From NCBI GenBank assembly GCA_900469475.1, contig UBXG01000002.1:222760-286759 (forward strand): DNA of 64,000 nucleotides, written 5' to 3'. Within the stretch, counting starts at the first letter, position 1, and the number at the start of each line of letters is the position of its first letter. Position numbers and translations under genes: made by a program. The notes beneath the pieces are model-generated. The model had not been told where the DNA came from. It saw only the letters and a list, made by a program, of their open reading frames with translations, and ran no database searches. The stretch is from Hyphomicrobiales bacterium. GTDB taxonomy: Bacteria; Pseudomonadota; Alphaproteobacteria; Rhizobiales; Rhizobiaceae. Shown here one piece after another: positions 52,900 through 61,808 of this stretch.

Positions 52900-54249
52900 A
52901 TGGATATTCAGCAGAGGAGCGTAAGGGTCCTACCCTTCGACGTGACGCATCGGCTGGTGCTGTCGATCGCGATTCCCATGACGCTCGGCTTCATGACCAC
53001 GCCACTGCTCGGCCTTGTCGATACCGCCGTCGTCGGGCACATGGGCCAGCCGGACGCCCTGGCGGGGCTTGCGATCGGCGCCGTGCTCTTCGACCTTCTC
53101 TTTGCAAGCTTCAACTTCCTGCGTGCCTCGACGACGGGCCTGACAGCTCAGGCCTATGGCCGCCATGATCGACGCGAACAGCAAGCCGTCTTCTGGCGGG
53201 CACTGATATCGGCGCTCGGCTGCGGTATCCTGATCGTCATTCTTTCGCCGCTGCTGCTCTGGATCGGTATCAAGCTGATGGGGCCGGAAGGCGGCATTGC
53301 CGATGCGACGCGCACCTATTTCTCTATCCGTATGCTCTCCGGCCCGGCGGCGCTTGCCAATTACGCGCTGCTCGGCTTCGTGCTCGGCCGCGGCCAAGGC
53401 CGCATCGGGCTCTTGCTGCAGACCGTTATCAACGGCGTCAACATCGTGCTCGCCATCCTGCTCGGGCTCCATCTTGCCTGGGGTGTGGCCGGCGTTGCCT
53501 GGGGTACCCTGATCGGCGAGGCGAGCGGCATGTTGCTCGGGCTCTTGATCGTGCTGCGCAGCTTTGCCGGCGAGGAGCTGCCGCCGCGCACAGAATTGTT
53601 CTCGCGCGCCAAGCTCACGCAGCTCTTCGCGCTCAATCGCGATATCCTGATCCGCACCTTCGTTCTGATCGGCGCCTTCACGCTAATGACGCGCATCGGC
53701 AACAGTTTTGGTGCGGTCATGCTCGCCGCCAACGCCGTATTGATGAACTTCTTTTTGTTATCCGGCTACTATCTCGACGGGCTCGCCAATGCCGCCGAGC
53801 AGATCACCGGCCGCTCGATCGGCGCCAACTACCGGCCCGCCTTCGAGCGCGGCTTGAAGCTGACCGCACTCTGGTCCTTCGGGCTGGCGCTTGCCGCCGC
53901 AATTTTCTTCTTCACGGTCGGGCCGGCGCTGATCCGCCTACTGACAACATCCGAAGAGGTGCGCCTCGCTGCGGAGACCTATCTGCCCTGGGCGGCGATC
54001 ACGGGCCTGACCGGCGCGCTCGCCTTCCTGATGGATGGCGTCTTCATCGGCGCCACATGGTCACGCGAGATGCGCAACAAGATGCTGCTTTCCTTCGGCG
54101 GCTATTTGCTCGCGCTTGGGGTCTTCGTACCGACGCTCGGCAATCACGGCCTATGGATGTCCATGAATGCCTTCCTGCTGTTTCGTGGCATCTTCCTGGC
54201 CATGGGCCTGAAGAAGCGGGCGGATCAGACGTTCCGGTTCGCCCAGTAA
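52900..54249 (+). CDS. MATE-family efflux transporter (DinF subgroup)
   Basis: The 449-residue protein has 12 hydrophobic segments of the MATE fold (LVLSIAIPMTLGFMTTPLLG, VDTAVVGHMGQPDALAGLA, and a DinF-like second half LMDGVFIGATWSREMRNKM). It exports drugs or metabolites using sodium or proton gradients. Its last 25 bp overlap the 3' end of pyrD, tail-to-tail. Confidence 0.9.
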   Translation: MDIQQRSVRVLPFDVTHRLVLSIAIPMTLGFMTTPLLGLVDTAVVGHMGQPDALAGLAIGAVLFDLLFASFNFLRASTTGLTAQAYGRHDRREQQAVFWRALISALGCGILIVILSPLLLWIGIKLMGPEGGIADATRTYFSIRMLSGPAALANYALLGFVLGRGQGRIGLLLQTVINGVNIVLAILLGLHLAWGVAGVAWGTLIGEASGMLLGLLIVLRSFAGEELPPRTELFSRAKLTQLFALNRDILIRTFVLIGAFTLMTRIGNSFGAVMLAANAVLMNFFLLSGYYLDGLANAAEQITGRSIGANYRPAFERGLKLTALWSFGLALAAAIFFFTVGPALIRLLTTSEEVRLAAETYLPWAAITGLTGALAFLMDGVFIGATWSREMRNKMLLSFGGYLLALGVFVPTLGNHGLWMSMNAFLLFRGIFLAMGLKKRADQTFRFAQ

Positions 54250-55313
54250 TCCAGCTTGGCGTCGCGCAGGTCGCGGATCGAGCCGGCACGCTCGCGGTCA
54301 AGCAGCTTCGACAGGCCAGTGACGATCTGTCCCGGCAGGCCGGGGCCTTCGTAAACCATGCAGGAATAGAGCTGCACCAGATCGGCTCCGGCCTTGATCT
54401 TCTCCAGCGCCGTCTCTGCCGATGATACGCCACCGACGCCGATAATCGGCAATGCGGCACCCACGCGGCGGCGCATTTTGGCGAGCACCACGGTCGATTT
54501 TTCAAAGACCGGCTTGCCGGAAAGGCCGCCTGCCTCCTTGGCCTGGCGCTGATCCTTTAACCCATCGCGCGATAGCGTGGTGTTGGAGACGATCAGACCG
54601 TCAAGCACGTGAGACAAAGCTTCGGCGGCGATATCGTCCATGCCTTCCTCGGTCAGATCCGGAGCGATCTTGAGAAAGACGGGAATGCGCTTGCCGGCCT
54701 TTGCCGCTTCCTCGTCGCGGGCGGCAAGCACGGCCGACAGCAGGGCCGACAGGCTTTCGCGCGCCTGCAGATCGCGCAGGCCCGGCGTATTCGGCGAGGA
54801 GATATTAGCGGTGAAATAGCGCGCCACGGAGTAGAAGCGGCGGATGCCGGCGACATAATCGGCAATACGATCGGCGCTGTCCTTGTTGGCGCCGATGTTG
54901 ACACCAATGATGCCATTGCCGCGAATAGTTTTGAGGCGCTGGAAAGCCGCTTCATGGCCCTCATTGTTGAAGCCGAGGCGGTTGATGACGCCTTCGTCTT
55001 CAATCAGGCGGAAGATACGCGGACGTGGGTTGCCCGACTGCGCCTTCGGCGTGACAGTGCCGATCTCGGTAAAACCGAAGCCGAGTTTCAGCAATGCCTC
55101 CGGCACCTCGGCATTCTTGTCGTAGCCGGCGGCCATGCCGATGGGATTGGCAAAATCGAGCCCGGCCACGGTCTGGCGCAGGCGAGGATCGGCGTTGATA
55201 CGGCAGGTCGGAACCAGCCCTGATTTCAACGCCGCTATCGACATGCCGTGGGCGGTTTCCGGATCGAACAGGAACAGGCCGCGCCGGCCGAGATCGCGAA
55301 AGGCGCCGATCAT
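54225..55313 (-). CDS. pyrD: Dihydroorotate dehydrogenase (quinone)
   Basis: The 362-residue FMN enzyme of the class 2 family oxidises dihydroorotate at the inner membrane for pyrimidine synthesis. It has the N-terminal amphipathic extension of class 2 enzymes, FMN motifs GMAAGYDKNAEVP and GTVTPKAQSGNPRPRIFRL, and the active-site region NISSPNTPGLRDLQ with SNTTLSRDGL. The ATG at 55313 overlaps the stop of the preceding DUF952 gene. Confidence 0.96.
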   Translation of the reverse strand: MIGAFRDLGRRGLFLFDPETAHGMSIAALKSGLVPTCRINADPRLRQTVAGLDFANPIGMAAGYDKNAEVPEALLKLGFGFTEIGTVTPKAQSGNPRPRIFRLIEDEGVINRLGFNNEGHEAAFQRLKTIRGNGIIGVNIGANKDSADRIADYVAGIRRFYSVARYFTANISSPNTPGLRDLQARESLSALLSAVLAARDEEAAKAGKRIPVFLKIAPDLTEEGMDDIAAEALSHVLDGLIVSNTTLSRDGLKDQRQAKEAGGLSGKPVFEKSTVVLAKMRRRVGAALPIIGVGGVSSAETALEKIKAGADLVQLYSCMVYEGPGLPGQIVTGLSKLLDRERAGSIRDLRDAKLDYWANRNV

Positions 55314-55663
55314 TCCGACATCTCCGGAAAGACGTGAGCGCCATCATCGCCGATCGGCAGCGGCTTTTCCCAGAGCACGGCCGAAAGCGGCAGTGGCGCA
55401 TAGAGATGCGGGAAGAGATCGCCGCCGCGCGAGGGTTCGAAAACCAGCTTCTCGCCAAGTGCATCGCCATCGATCGCGACGAGCAGCAGCCCGGTCTGAC
55501 CTGCGAAATAGAGCTCGGCGGTTTTCTTTGCCTGCTTCGCGGTGGAGAGATGAATGTAGCCGTCGGTCAGATCGATCGCCGCGCCATGAAAAACGCCGGT
55601 TTGTCTGGCTTGCTGCCAGAGCGTGTCCGGCACGATCTTGTAAACCACTGGCATGGCGATCAT
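55310..55663 (-). CDS. DUF952-type protein
   Basis: The 117-residue cytoplasmic protein (core YKIVPDTLWQQARQTGVF, DLTDGYIHLSTAKQ, LLLVAIDGDALGEKL) matches the DUF952 family, of unknown function, which is often encoded beside pyrD in rhizobia. Start at 55663 or 55654 (MPVVYKIV); a run GAGGG lies just upstream. Its stop overlaps the pyrD start, so the two are coupled. Confidence 0.83.
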   Translation of the reverse strand: MIAMPVVYKIVPDTLWQQARQTGVFHGAAIDLTDGYIHLSTAKQAKKTAELYFAGQTGLLLVAIDGDALGEKLVFEPSRGGDLFPHLYAPLPLSAVLWEKPLPIGDDGAHVFPEMSE

Positions 55664-55771
55664 CATCCCTCTGTAAAGCTGTGCTGATAGGGCTTTGCAC
55701 GAAAACATCAGCCGATGTCCACGGTTTCCGTGATGGATTTGGGGTTTAACGCAGAAAATCCGGAGGATGAC

Positions 55772-56200
55772 ATGACGAAGGAACTGAAAATCGGCCTTGC
55801 GGCCATGCTTCTGCCCGCTGCTTTTCTTCTCTCCACACCGACTTTGTCGGCCGAACCGGATGCGGAACGCTTCCAGCTGGAGCGCAGCGGCGATCACTTC
55901 ATCCGGCTCGACAAGCAGACCGGCGCGATGTCGATCTGCCAGGATCAGGGCGGCAATCTCGTCTGCCGCATGGCCGCCGACGAGCGCACAGCCTATGACG
56001 ATGAGCTGGACCGGCTTTCCGACCGCGTAACGAAGCTGGAAAAAAACGTTGCCGCAAACAAGGGCTCAAGCCTGCCCGACGATGCCGAGATCGACCGCAC
56101 GCTCGGCATCATGCAGAAATTCATGCGCGGCTTCATGGGCATGGCGAAGGAATTCCAGAACGAGCAGCCGGATGTCAAGCCGCAGCCACAGAAGACCTGA
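55772..56200 (+). CDS. Small exported protein with coiled-coil segment
   Basis: The 142-residue product has a signal peptide (MTKELKIGLAAMLLPAAFLL, cleaved near LSAEP), a motif IRLDKQTGAMSICQDQGGNL with two Cys residues (SICQD, LVCRM), and a heptad-like helix DDELDRLSDRVTKLEKNV. It is likely periplasmic. I do not recognise a family. The ATG follows GGAGGATGAC. Confidence 0.7.
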   Translation: MTKELKIGLAAMLLPAAFLLSTPTLSAEPDAERFQLERSGDHFIRLDKQTGAMSICQDQGGNLVCRMAADERTAYDDELDRLSDRVTKLEKNVAANKGSSLPDDAEIDRTLGIMQKFMRGFMGMAKEFQNEQPDVKPQPQKT

Positions 56201-56339
56201 CGCCGAAAAAGGCGCCGCCGCGAAAGCACGGGGATAAAGGACCCTATTCCTATGCCGGTCTTTACTCGCCAAAATGCCTCGGTTAACGTTTTCTAAAGAG
56301 CACAGCGCCGGGGAGCCGGCGCGCGGATACCGAGCGGCG

Positions 56340-57005
56340 ATGCTGTCACACGAACAGATATGGGGTGCGATCGACCGGCTTGCGGAGCGGCATGCCTTGA
56401 CCCCTTCCGGGCTTGCCCGCCGCGCCGGGCTTGACGCTACCTCCTTCAACAAATCGAAGCGGCTGAGCCAGGACGGACGTCTCCGCTGGCCATCGACGGA
56501 ATCGATCGCCAAGATCCTCGATGCGACCGGAGCAAGCCTGGAACAATTCCTGAGCTTTATCCGCCCGGCCGAGCCACTGACCACAACAGTCGTGAACGGA
56601 ATCCTGCCCTCCGGCACCTCCATCCCGCTGATCGGCTTCGCCCAGGCGGGGGCTGGCGGCTTCTTCGATGATGGCGGCTTTCCCGCCGGCCAGGGCTGGG
56701 ACATGGTGGAGTTTCCGGTTGCCGCGGCACAGAGGGCCGGCGTCTATGCGCTGGAGGTGCAGGGCGAAAGCATGTTGCCGCTTTATCGCGACGGGGATAT
56801 TCTGATCGTCGAGCCGGGAGCCCAGATCAGAAGGAACGACCGCGTCGTCGTGAAGACCCGAGAGGGCGAAGTCATGGCCAAGGTCCTGTTGCGGCAGAGC
56901 GCCAAGTCGATCGAGCTTTTGTCGCTCAATCCGGAACACCCCAACCGCAGCTTCGATCTTGCGGATGTGGAATGGATTGCCCGGATCATATGGGCCAGCC
57001 AATAG
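56340..57005 (+). CDS. S24/LexA-type repressor with N-terminal helix-turn-helix
   Basis: The 221-residue protein couples a helix-turn-helix (residues 13-45, TPSGLARRAGLDATSFNKSK) to an S24 protease-like domain with the Ser144 (GESMLPLYRDGDI) and Lys181 (VMAKVLL) dyad spaced 37 residues, as in LexA and CI. A possible self-cleavage Ala-Gly lies in GFAQAGAGG, around 105/106. No phage genes surround it, so it is a chromosomal member rather than a prophage remnant. Confidence 0.85.
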   Translation: MLSHEQIWGAIDRLAERHALTPSGLARRAGLDATSFNKSKRLSQDGRLRWPSTESIAKILDATGASLEQFLSFIRPAEPLTTTVVNGILPSGTSIPLIGFAQAGAGGFFDDGGFPAGQGWDMVEFPVAAAQRAGVYALEVQGESMLPLYRDGDILIVEPGAQIRRNDRVVVKTREGEVMAKVLLRQSAKSIELLSLNPEHPNRSFDLADVEWIARIIWASQ

Positions 57006-57020
57006 GAAAGTTTTCTCGTT

Positions 57021-58229
57021 ATGCGTCGTGATATTTGGCTCGCAGGTGTGGCAGGCGCGGTCGTGGGTTCTTGGTTGACCCTGGTCGCGGTACAGTTCGC
57101 GGGACATGGCTTCGATTTGCACGGCCGTGGCAACTCGACTGCAGACAACAAACCAGCTGCGACGACGCAGAGCGACACCGCCAAGGCCGAAATCACGCTA
57201 CCAAAGGCTATCGAGACACCCAAGCCTGCCGAAGCGACGAAGGATAAGGCAACAGTCCTGGCGACGGCGTCCCCTTCGACAAGCAGCTCCGACAGCAGCC
57301 CCGAGCTATCCGCCACCGTCATGGCGGCGGCTGCCGCGGCGAGTGCCGGCGACGATACGAAGGTCGAGGAAAACAAGACGGCGGCGGCGGAGCCAGTGAA
57401 GCAACAGGACACCAAGGTTCCAACTGATCCCGCGCGCTCCAACGACATGTCGACGAAGCCAGAGGAAGCACAAGCATCGCCGCCCGCAGCAGATACCGTC
57501 AACGGCAAGGGCGCTGCCGCCCCTGCATCGCAGCCAAATGAGGCCAAGCCGGACAAGACGGCTGTTACTTCATCGGACACAGCATCTTCCGGTGAAGCCA
57601 AGGCCGATCCTGCTCCGGACAACCGGATACCAGCCGATCAGATCGACAGGCAAACGGCGGCGGCCGAACATCGAACCCTATCGCCGGTATCGCCGCAGCA
57701 GCAGGCTCAGCCCATGCCTCAGTCTGAACCTCAGCCTCAATCCGAAGAGGCAGCGATTGATCCTGCATCCAAGCCGCAGGAGCAGACGACGACGATCGAA
57801 CTCGTCCGTCCCTTCTCTGATCAGGCTGGTATATTGACTATCGGCGGTAGAAGCGTGCAGCTCACCGGTATCATTCCGACCGATGTCGACCGGATGTGTA
57901 CCGGCCCGAGCGGAAAGGACTGGCCCTGCGGCCAGGCAGCACGCACGGCATTCCGCATGTATCTGCGCGGACGCTCCATCGATTGCGACGTGCCCGATGC
58001 CAATTGGAAAGGCACGGCCAAGGGCGCCTGCCGCTATGTCCGGGTCGATCTCAGCGCCTGGCTGGTCCGCTTCGGCTGGGCCGATCCGGAACCGGGTTCG
58101 CCGCTCACGGCTCTCGTCGATGAAGCCAAGGAAAAGAAGCGCGGCATCTACGGCGACGACCCACGCAAGAGCGGAAAATCGACGCTTGCACCGCCTCCGG
58201 TCAAGGAAGACCCGCTCAATCCCATCTGA
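57021..58229 (+). CDS. Membrane-anchored protein with degenerate thermonuclease (SNase) fold
   Basis: The 402-residue protein starts with one membrane helix (LAGVAGAVVGSWLTLVAVQF), then a long Ala/Pro/Ser/Gln-rich disordered periplasmic linker (about 40-255), and ends in a staphylococcal-nuclease-like domain (about 257-385: ILTIGGRSVQLTGI, AARTAFRMYLRGRSIDCDV, LSAWLVRFGWADP, AKEKKRGIYGD). The usual catalytic Arg/Glu/Arg set appears replaced (see findings). Rhizobial relatives such as ExoI are reported near polysaccharide genes. It follows the S24 gene by 15 bp. Confidence 0.8.
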   Translation: MRRDIWLAGVAGAVVGSWLTLVAVQFAGHGFDLHGRGNSTADNKPAATTQSDTAKAEITLPKAIETPKPAEATKDKATVLATASPSTSSSDSSPELSATVMAAAAAASAGDDTKVEENKTAAAEPVKQQDTKVPTDPARSNDMSTKPEEAQASPPAADTVNGKGAAAPASQPNEAKPDKTAVTSSDTASSGEAKADPAPDNRIPADQIDRQTAAAEHRTLSPVSPQQQAQPMPQSEPQPQSEEAAIDPASKPQEQTTTIELVRPFSDQAGILTIGGRSVQLTGIIPTDVDRMCTGPSGKDWPCGQAARTAFRMYLRGRSIDCDVPDANWKGTAKGACRYVRVDLSAWLVRFGWADPEPGSPLTALVDEAKEKKRGIYGDDPRKSGKSTLAPPPVKEDPLNPI

Positions 58230-58307
58230 CGCCTTGCTTCCGCCACCAGCTTTTGCCATGAGATGCGCGACTTTTCAGTCTGCCAAATTCAAAGGACTTC
58301 GCCTGTC

Positions 58308-58721
58308 ATGAACAAGCCGCTTTCTGCTCACGAGGCCCTGATCTACGTTATGGTACTGGCCTCGGCCGTCGACCGCACGATGAACGACCGGGAACTCAGC
58401 CGCATCGGAGAGCTCATTCACGCCCTGCCGGTCTTCAAGGGGTTCGACGACGAGAAGCTGATTTCCGTGTCCCGCGATTGCGCCAAGCTGCTTTCGAACA
58501 ATGAGGGATTGGACATCGTGCTCGAAACCGTGCGCGATACGCTTCCTGCACGTCTGTACGACACGGCCTATGCGCTCGCTGTCGAAGTCGCTTCGGCCGA
58601 CCTGTCGGTCAAGGCCGAGGAATTGCGCCTGCTCAGCCTGCTCCGCGACCGCCTGGGCCTCGACAAGCTGACCTGTGCGGCCATCGAGCGCAGCGCCATC
58701 GCCCGCTATCGCAAGGCCTGA
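58308..58721 (+). CDS. TerB-like (tellurite-resistance family) protein
   Basis: The 137-residue cytoplasmic helical protein (EALIYVMVLASAVDRTMND, AYALAVEVASADLSVKAEELRLL) has the TerB fold, which binds metal via acidic clusters. The ATG at 58308 begins MNKPLSAHEAL. Real role is unknown; TerB-type proteins appear in stress responses and membrane-associated complexes. It is a single gene after the nuclease-like gene. Confidence 0.87.
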   Translation: MNKPLSAHEALIYVMVLASAVDRTMNDRELSRIGELIHALPVFKGFDDEKLISVSRDCAKLLSNNEGLDIVLETVRDTLPARLYDTAYALAVEVASADLSVKAEELRLLSLLRDRLGLDKLTCAAIERSAIARYRKA

Positions 58722-58743
58722 GGCATTACGCATTCCGGACGGA

Positions 58744-58760
58744 AAACCGCTGCGCGGTTT
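58744..58760. terminator. Hairpin between converging terB-like and solute-binding protein genes
   Basis: Arms AAACCGC and GCGGTTT with a 3-nt loop lie between the two stops. It is short and has no strong T-run, so termination is possible but weak. Confidence 0.4.
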
Positions 58761-58775
58761 CCTGAAACTGCTGAA

Positions 58776-59651
58776 TCAGTAAAGCCCGTAAGGAAAATAG
58801 CGCAGATAGATTTCCTGGAGCCTGCCATCCCGCGACAGGGTGGCAAGCGCATGATTGATCGCCGCCGTCAGATCGGCATCCTGCTGGCGCAGCATAATGG
58901 TCATGCCTTCGCCGAGAAATTGCTGCGACAGGTAGGGGCCGTCAAACAGAGCGCAGCATTTTTCCGCCGCCGGCGACGATACCCAGAAGGAAAGCTGCAG
59001 GCCATCGGCAAATGCCGCATCGACCTTGCCGTCCTTAACGGCGGCCAGAAGCCCGTCCTTGTCATCGAAGGGCACGGGCTTGATTGCCGGGAAGAAGGCC
59101 GCCAGCATCGCGGCGTGCACCGTTCCCTTGACGACGCCGACCGGATGTCCCGAGAGCGAGGCGGCGGTCGTGCCGCTGATCGATGCCTTGAGATTGCGCA
59201 CAAAACGGGCCGGCAACATCAGGAAAGGCCGTGAAAAGGCGAAAGTCTTGCGCAGCTCGGGCGTAACCGCCACGCCGGCGATGATGGCATCGCCTTGCGA
59301 AGCGGCAAGTGCGGCCTGCAATTCGCCGAAGGGCAAGGCCTGAATCTGGCATTTGTCCGATATTGCCAGCTCATCGCAGATCTTGCGCGCCAGCTCAACA
59401 TGGAAGCCGGTGAGCTTGCCGTTCTGATCGAGGAAGTTGAAGGGCGGAAAGTCGATCGATGTCAGGAAGCGCAGCCTGACCAGTGAGGACAGATCCGGCT
59501 TCGGCAGGCGCTCACGCGCATCGAACAGGATCGGCAGGCTCTGCGGCTTCGTCTCCTGAGCGGCAAGCGGCACAGTGCAGAATAGAGCGATCAAGGCCGC
59601 AAGTGTCACGTGCTGGGCGACTGACATGATCGACGAAAGGCAAACACGCAT
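58776..59651 (-). CDS. Periplasmic solute-binding protein, amino-acid type (SBP_bac_3)
   Basis: The 291-residue protein begins with a signal peptide (SVAQHVTLAALIALFCTVPL, cleaved near AAQET) and a type II periplasmic binding fold (RFLTSIDFPPFNFLDQNGKLTGFHVELARK, AFSRPFLMLPARFV). It would bind a polar amino acid for an ABC importer, but no permease or ATPase gene is adjacent, so it may be an orphan or a signalling protein. Starts at 59651 and 59627 are both possible; neither has a clear ribosome site. Confidence 0.85.
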   Translation of the reverse strand: MRVCLSSIMSVAQHVTLAALIALFCTVPLAAQETKPQSLPILFDARERLPKPDLSSLVRLRFLTSIDFPPFNFLDQNGKLTGFHVELARKICDELAISDKCQIQALPFGELQAALAASQGDAIIAGVAVTPELRKTFAFSRPFLMLPARFVRNLKASISGTTAASLSGHPVGVVKGTVHAAMLAAFFPAIKPVPFDDKDGLLAAVKDGKVDAAFADGLQLSFWVSSPAAEKCCALFDGPYLSQQFLGEGMTIMLRQQDADLTAAINHALATLSRDGRLQEIYLRYFPYGLY

Positions 59652-59786
59652 GGTCTGGATACGGCCTCCGGTCGTGGATGCACATTCTGATTCACGAATC
59701 CGATGTAGCAGAGACAGGCCGCAGGGGGAATATCGCGCGATTAATGATGACCGAAGTGGCGCCGGGATGGGTGGCGTTGGAGCCTT

Positions 59787-60362
59787 TTACTTTTTCGGCA
59801 GAACGAGCCGTTCAATCTTTCCCGATTGGCTGCCTTCCGCCTCTCCGCGCCGTTTCAACAGCCTTGCAGGAGCGCCGACATAGATGCCGTAAGGCTTGGT
59901 CCGGCCCTTGACGACGGCGTTGGCGCCGATAACGCATCCCTTGGCGATATGGGAGCCACCGAGGATCTTGGCGCCCGCCCCTATCCAGACATCATCCTCA
60001 ATGACGATCGGCTTCTTCGTCACGCCCTGAAGGCGGATCGGCTGCGAGATGTCATCGAAATTGTGATCGAAGGAGACGATCATTGCATGGGCGGCGATGC
60101 GCACATCATTGCCGATTACAATCCCGCCGCGGCCGAGCAGAATGCTGTAGTCGTTGAAGGAGACATGGTCGCCGATTTCGATGCTGCCTTCTTGCGCATC
60201 GATGATGACGCCCTTGCGGAAATGCACTCTTTCCCCGATGCGGACATCGCCTCGCTTCCAGATGATTTTGGTACCGAGGGGTACTTTGGTGCTGCGGGCA
60301 ATCTTCAGCGCACCGCTTCGAAAGAGCGCTCTCAACCTGTAAAACCATGCAATGCCACGCAT
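59787..60362 (-). CDS. Hexapeptide-repeat acyltransferase
   Basis: The 191-residue protein has repeated left-handed beta-helix hexapeptides (IGERVHFRKGVIIDAQ, IEIGDHVSFNDYSILLGRGG, VIGNDVRIAAHAMIVSFDHNF, KPIVIEDDVWIGAGAKILGG) and ends with GAPARLLKRR. The His in SFDHNF is in the acetyltransferase active-site position. It probably O- or N-acetylates a sugar in surface polysaccharide. It is a lone gene here. Confidence 0.9.
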   Translation of the reverse strand: MRGIAWFYRLRALFRSGALKIARSTKVPLGTKIIWKRGDVRIGERVHFRKGVIIDAQEGSIEIGDHVSFNDYSILLGRGGIVIGNDVRIAAHAMIVSFDHNFDDISQPIRLQGVTKKPIVIEDDVWIGAGAKILGGSHIAKGCVIGANAVVKGRTKPYGIYVGAPARLLKRRGEAEGSQSGKIERLVLPKK

Positions 60363-60480
60363 TTCGACGCTCCTGACAAGGAGCGCCCGTTCTTACACGC
60401 TTGTCTGACGCCCGCCTGAATGCGCTACAGATGGCGATGCGGCAGTGCATTCGCAAGTGCGGTCGCGTTGCCTGCGCTGT

Positions 60481-61707
60481 TCAGATGCGCGCGGCAAGGC
60501 CTGTGATCAAAGCAATCACGCCGAAGCCCGCGGCCCCTGCACAGACGGCAACCCAGCCGCCGAAATCCCAGGCGGTTCCGGCAAGAGCCGATCCCAGCGC
60601 GCCGCCGAGAAAGAATATGCCGACGAAGAGACCGTTGATGCGGCCGCGGGCTTCCGGCTTCAGGAGATTGACGGCACGACGACCCAGGGTCTGATCGCCC
60701 GTGACGCCGACATCGAGCAAGACCGCGCTGACGCCCAGAAGGATCAATAGCGCCACAGAGTCGCCAGACCGTATTCCACCCACCCAGGCAGCCAGCGCCA
60801 TGGCGGCAAGTACGATCAGATGCGACGCCAATGTCGCCGTCCGCGTCCAGCCCCTGTCGCCCATGCGGCCGAAGACGGAAGTCGCGGCAGCCCCGCCGGC
60901 GCCCACGAGGGCAAACAGCGCGACGCCCGATTGGCCAAGCGAGAATGGCGGCTGTGCCAGACGCAGGGCAACGGATGTCCAGAACAGGCTGAAGCTCGCC
61001 ATCATCAAGGCTGCCGTGAAGGCACGCAGCCGCAGCACCGGCTCCTCCCTCAAAAGCTCGAAAAGCGAACCGATCAAGGCCCCGTAACTCGCGTTGATCA
61101 GAGGGCGTCGCTCCGGCAGGCGTAAGGCAAGCACAGCGGCGAGCAGCGCAAGCGTTGCGGCACTCAAGGCATAGAAGCTTCTCCAGCCCCAGAAATCGGC
61201 AATCAGACTTGCCAGCGGTCGCGAGACAAGAATGCCGACCATGACGCCACTCATGACATTGCCGATAACCTGGCCACGATGTTCAGGCTGCGCCATGGCA
61301 GCGGCGATCGGCACGAGGATCTGGATGGCGGAACAAGCTGCTCCCAGCAGGAAGAGGAAGATCAGAAGGCTCCAGCCCGTCGGTGCGAAGGCGGCGGCAA
61401 TAGCCATGACCAGAGCCGAAAGAAGCATGCGCAGCACCAGCTGCCGGTTTTCCATGAGATCTGCCAGCGGCACCAGAAAGAACAGGCCGGCGGCATAGCC
61501 GAGCAGCGAGGCCATGGCCACCAGGCCGGCACCGCTTTCGGAAAAGCCGAGCGACGGGCCGATGACGCCGACCAGCGTCTGAGGCGCAAAGAGATTGAGG
61601 ATGATAACGCCGGTGGCGATGGCGAACAACAAGGTCGAAGGAGCAGCAGCCGTTGTGGAAACCTCTTCCTCCGGCTCGCTCGTCATGTGTTCGGGGACTT
61701 GCGACAT
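60481..61707 (-). CDS. MFS exporter
   Basis: The 408-residue protein has 12 hydrophobic segments, with the first at STLLFAIATGVIILNLFAP and a motif-like loop PLADLMENRQLVLRM. It is probably an efflux pump. The ATG at 61707 is preceded by GGAG. It is divergent from a LysR gene with two inverted repeats in the 101-bp gap, suggesting LysR control. Confidence 0.88.
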   Translation of the reverse strand: MSQVPEHMTSEPEEEVSTTAAAPSTLLFAIATGVIILNLFAPQTLVGVIGPSLGFSESGAGLVAMASLLGYAAGLFFLVPLADLMENRQLVLRMLLSALVMAIAAAFAPTGWSLLIFLFLLGAACSAIQILVPIAAAMAQPEHRGQVIGNVMSGVMVGILVSRPLASLIADFWGWRSFYALSAATLALLAAVLALRLPERRPLINASYGALIGSLFELLREEPVLRLRAFTAALMMASFSLFWTSVALRLAQPPFSLGQSGVALFALVGAGGAAATSVFGRMGDRGWTRTATLASHLIVLAAMALAAWVGGIRSGDSVALLILLGVSAVLLDVGVTGDQTLGRRAVNLLKPEARGRINGLFVGIFFLGGALGSALAGTAWDFGGWVAVCAGAAGFGVIALITGLAARI

Positions 61708-61720
61708 GAGCTCTCCAATA

Positions 61721-61800
61721 ATCTTTGATAATAAAGATAGCCATGTGTATCGCTTTGTCGCATAATGCGGCAATTGAAATGAACTAATAATGATTATGCG
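61721..61800. promoter_or_regulatory. Inverted repeats between the MFS and LysR genes
   Basis: ATCTTT-GATAAT-AAAGAT lies at 61721-61738 close to the MFS start, and CGCATAAT (61759-61766) is mirrored by ATTATGCG (61793-61800). Both are in the shared regulatory gap and are plausible LysR sites. Confidence 0.5.
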
Positions 61801-61808
61801 AGTTCGGC

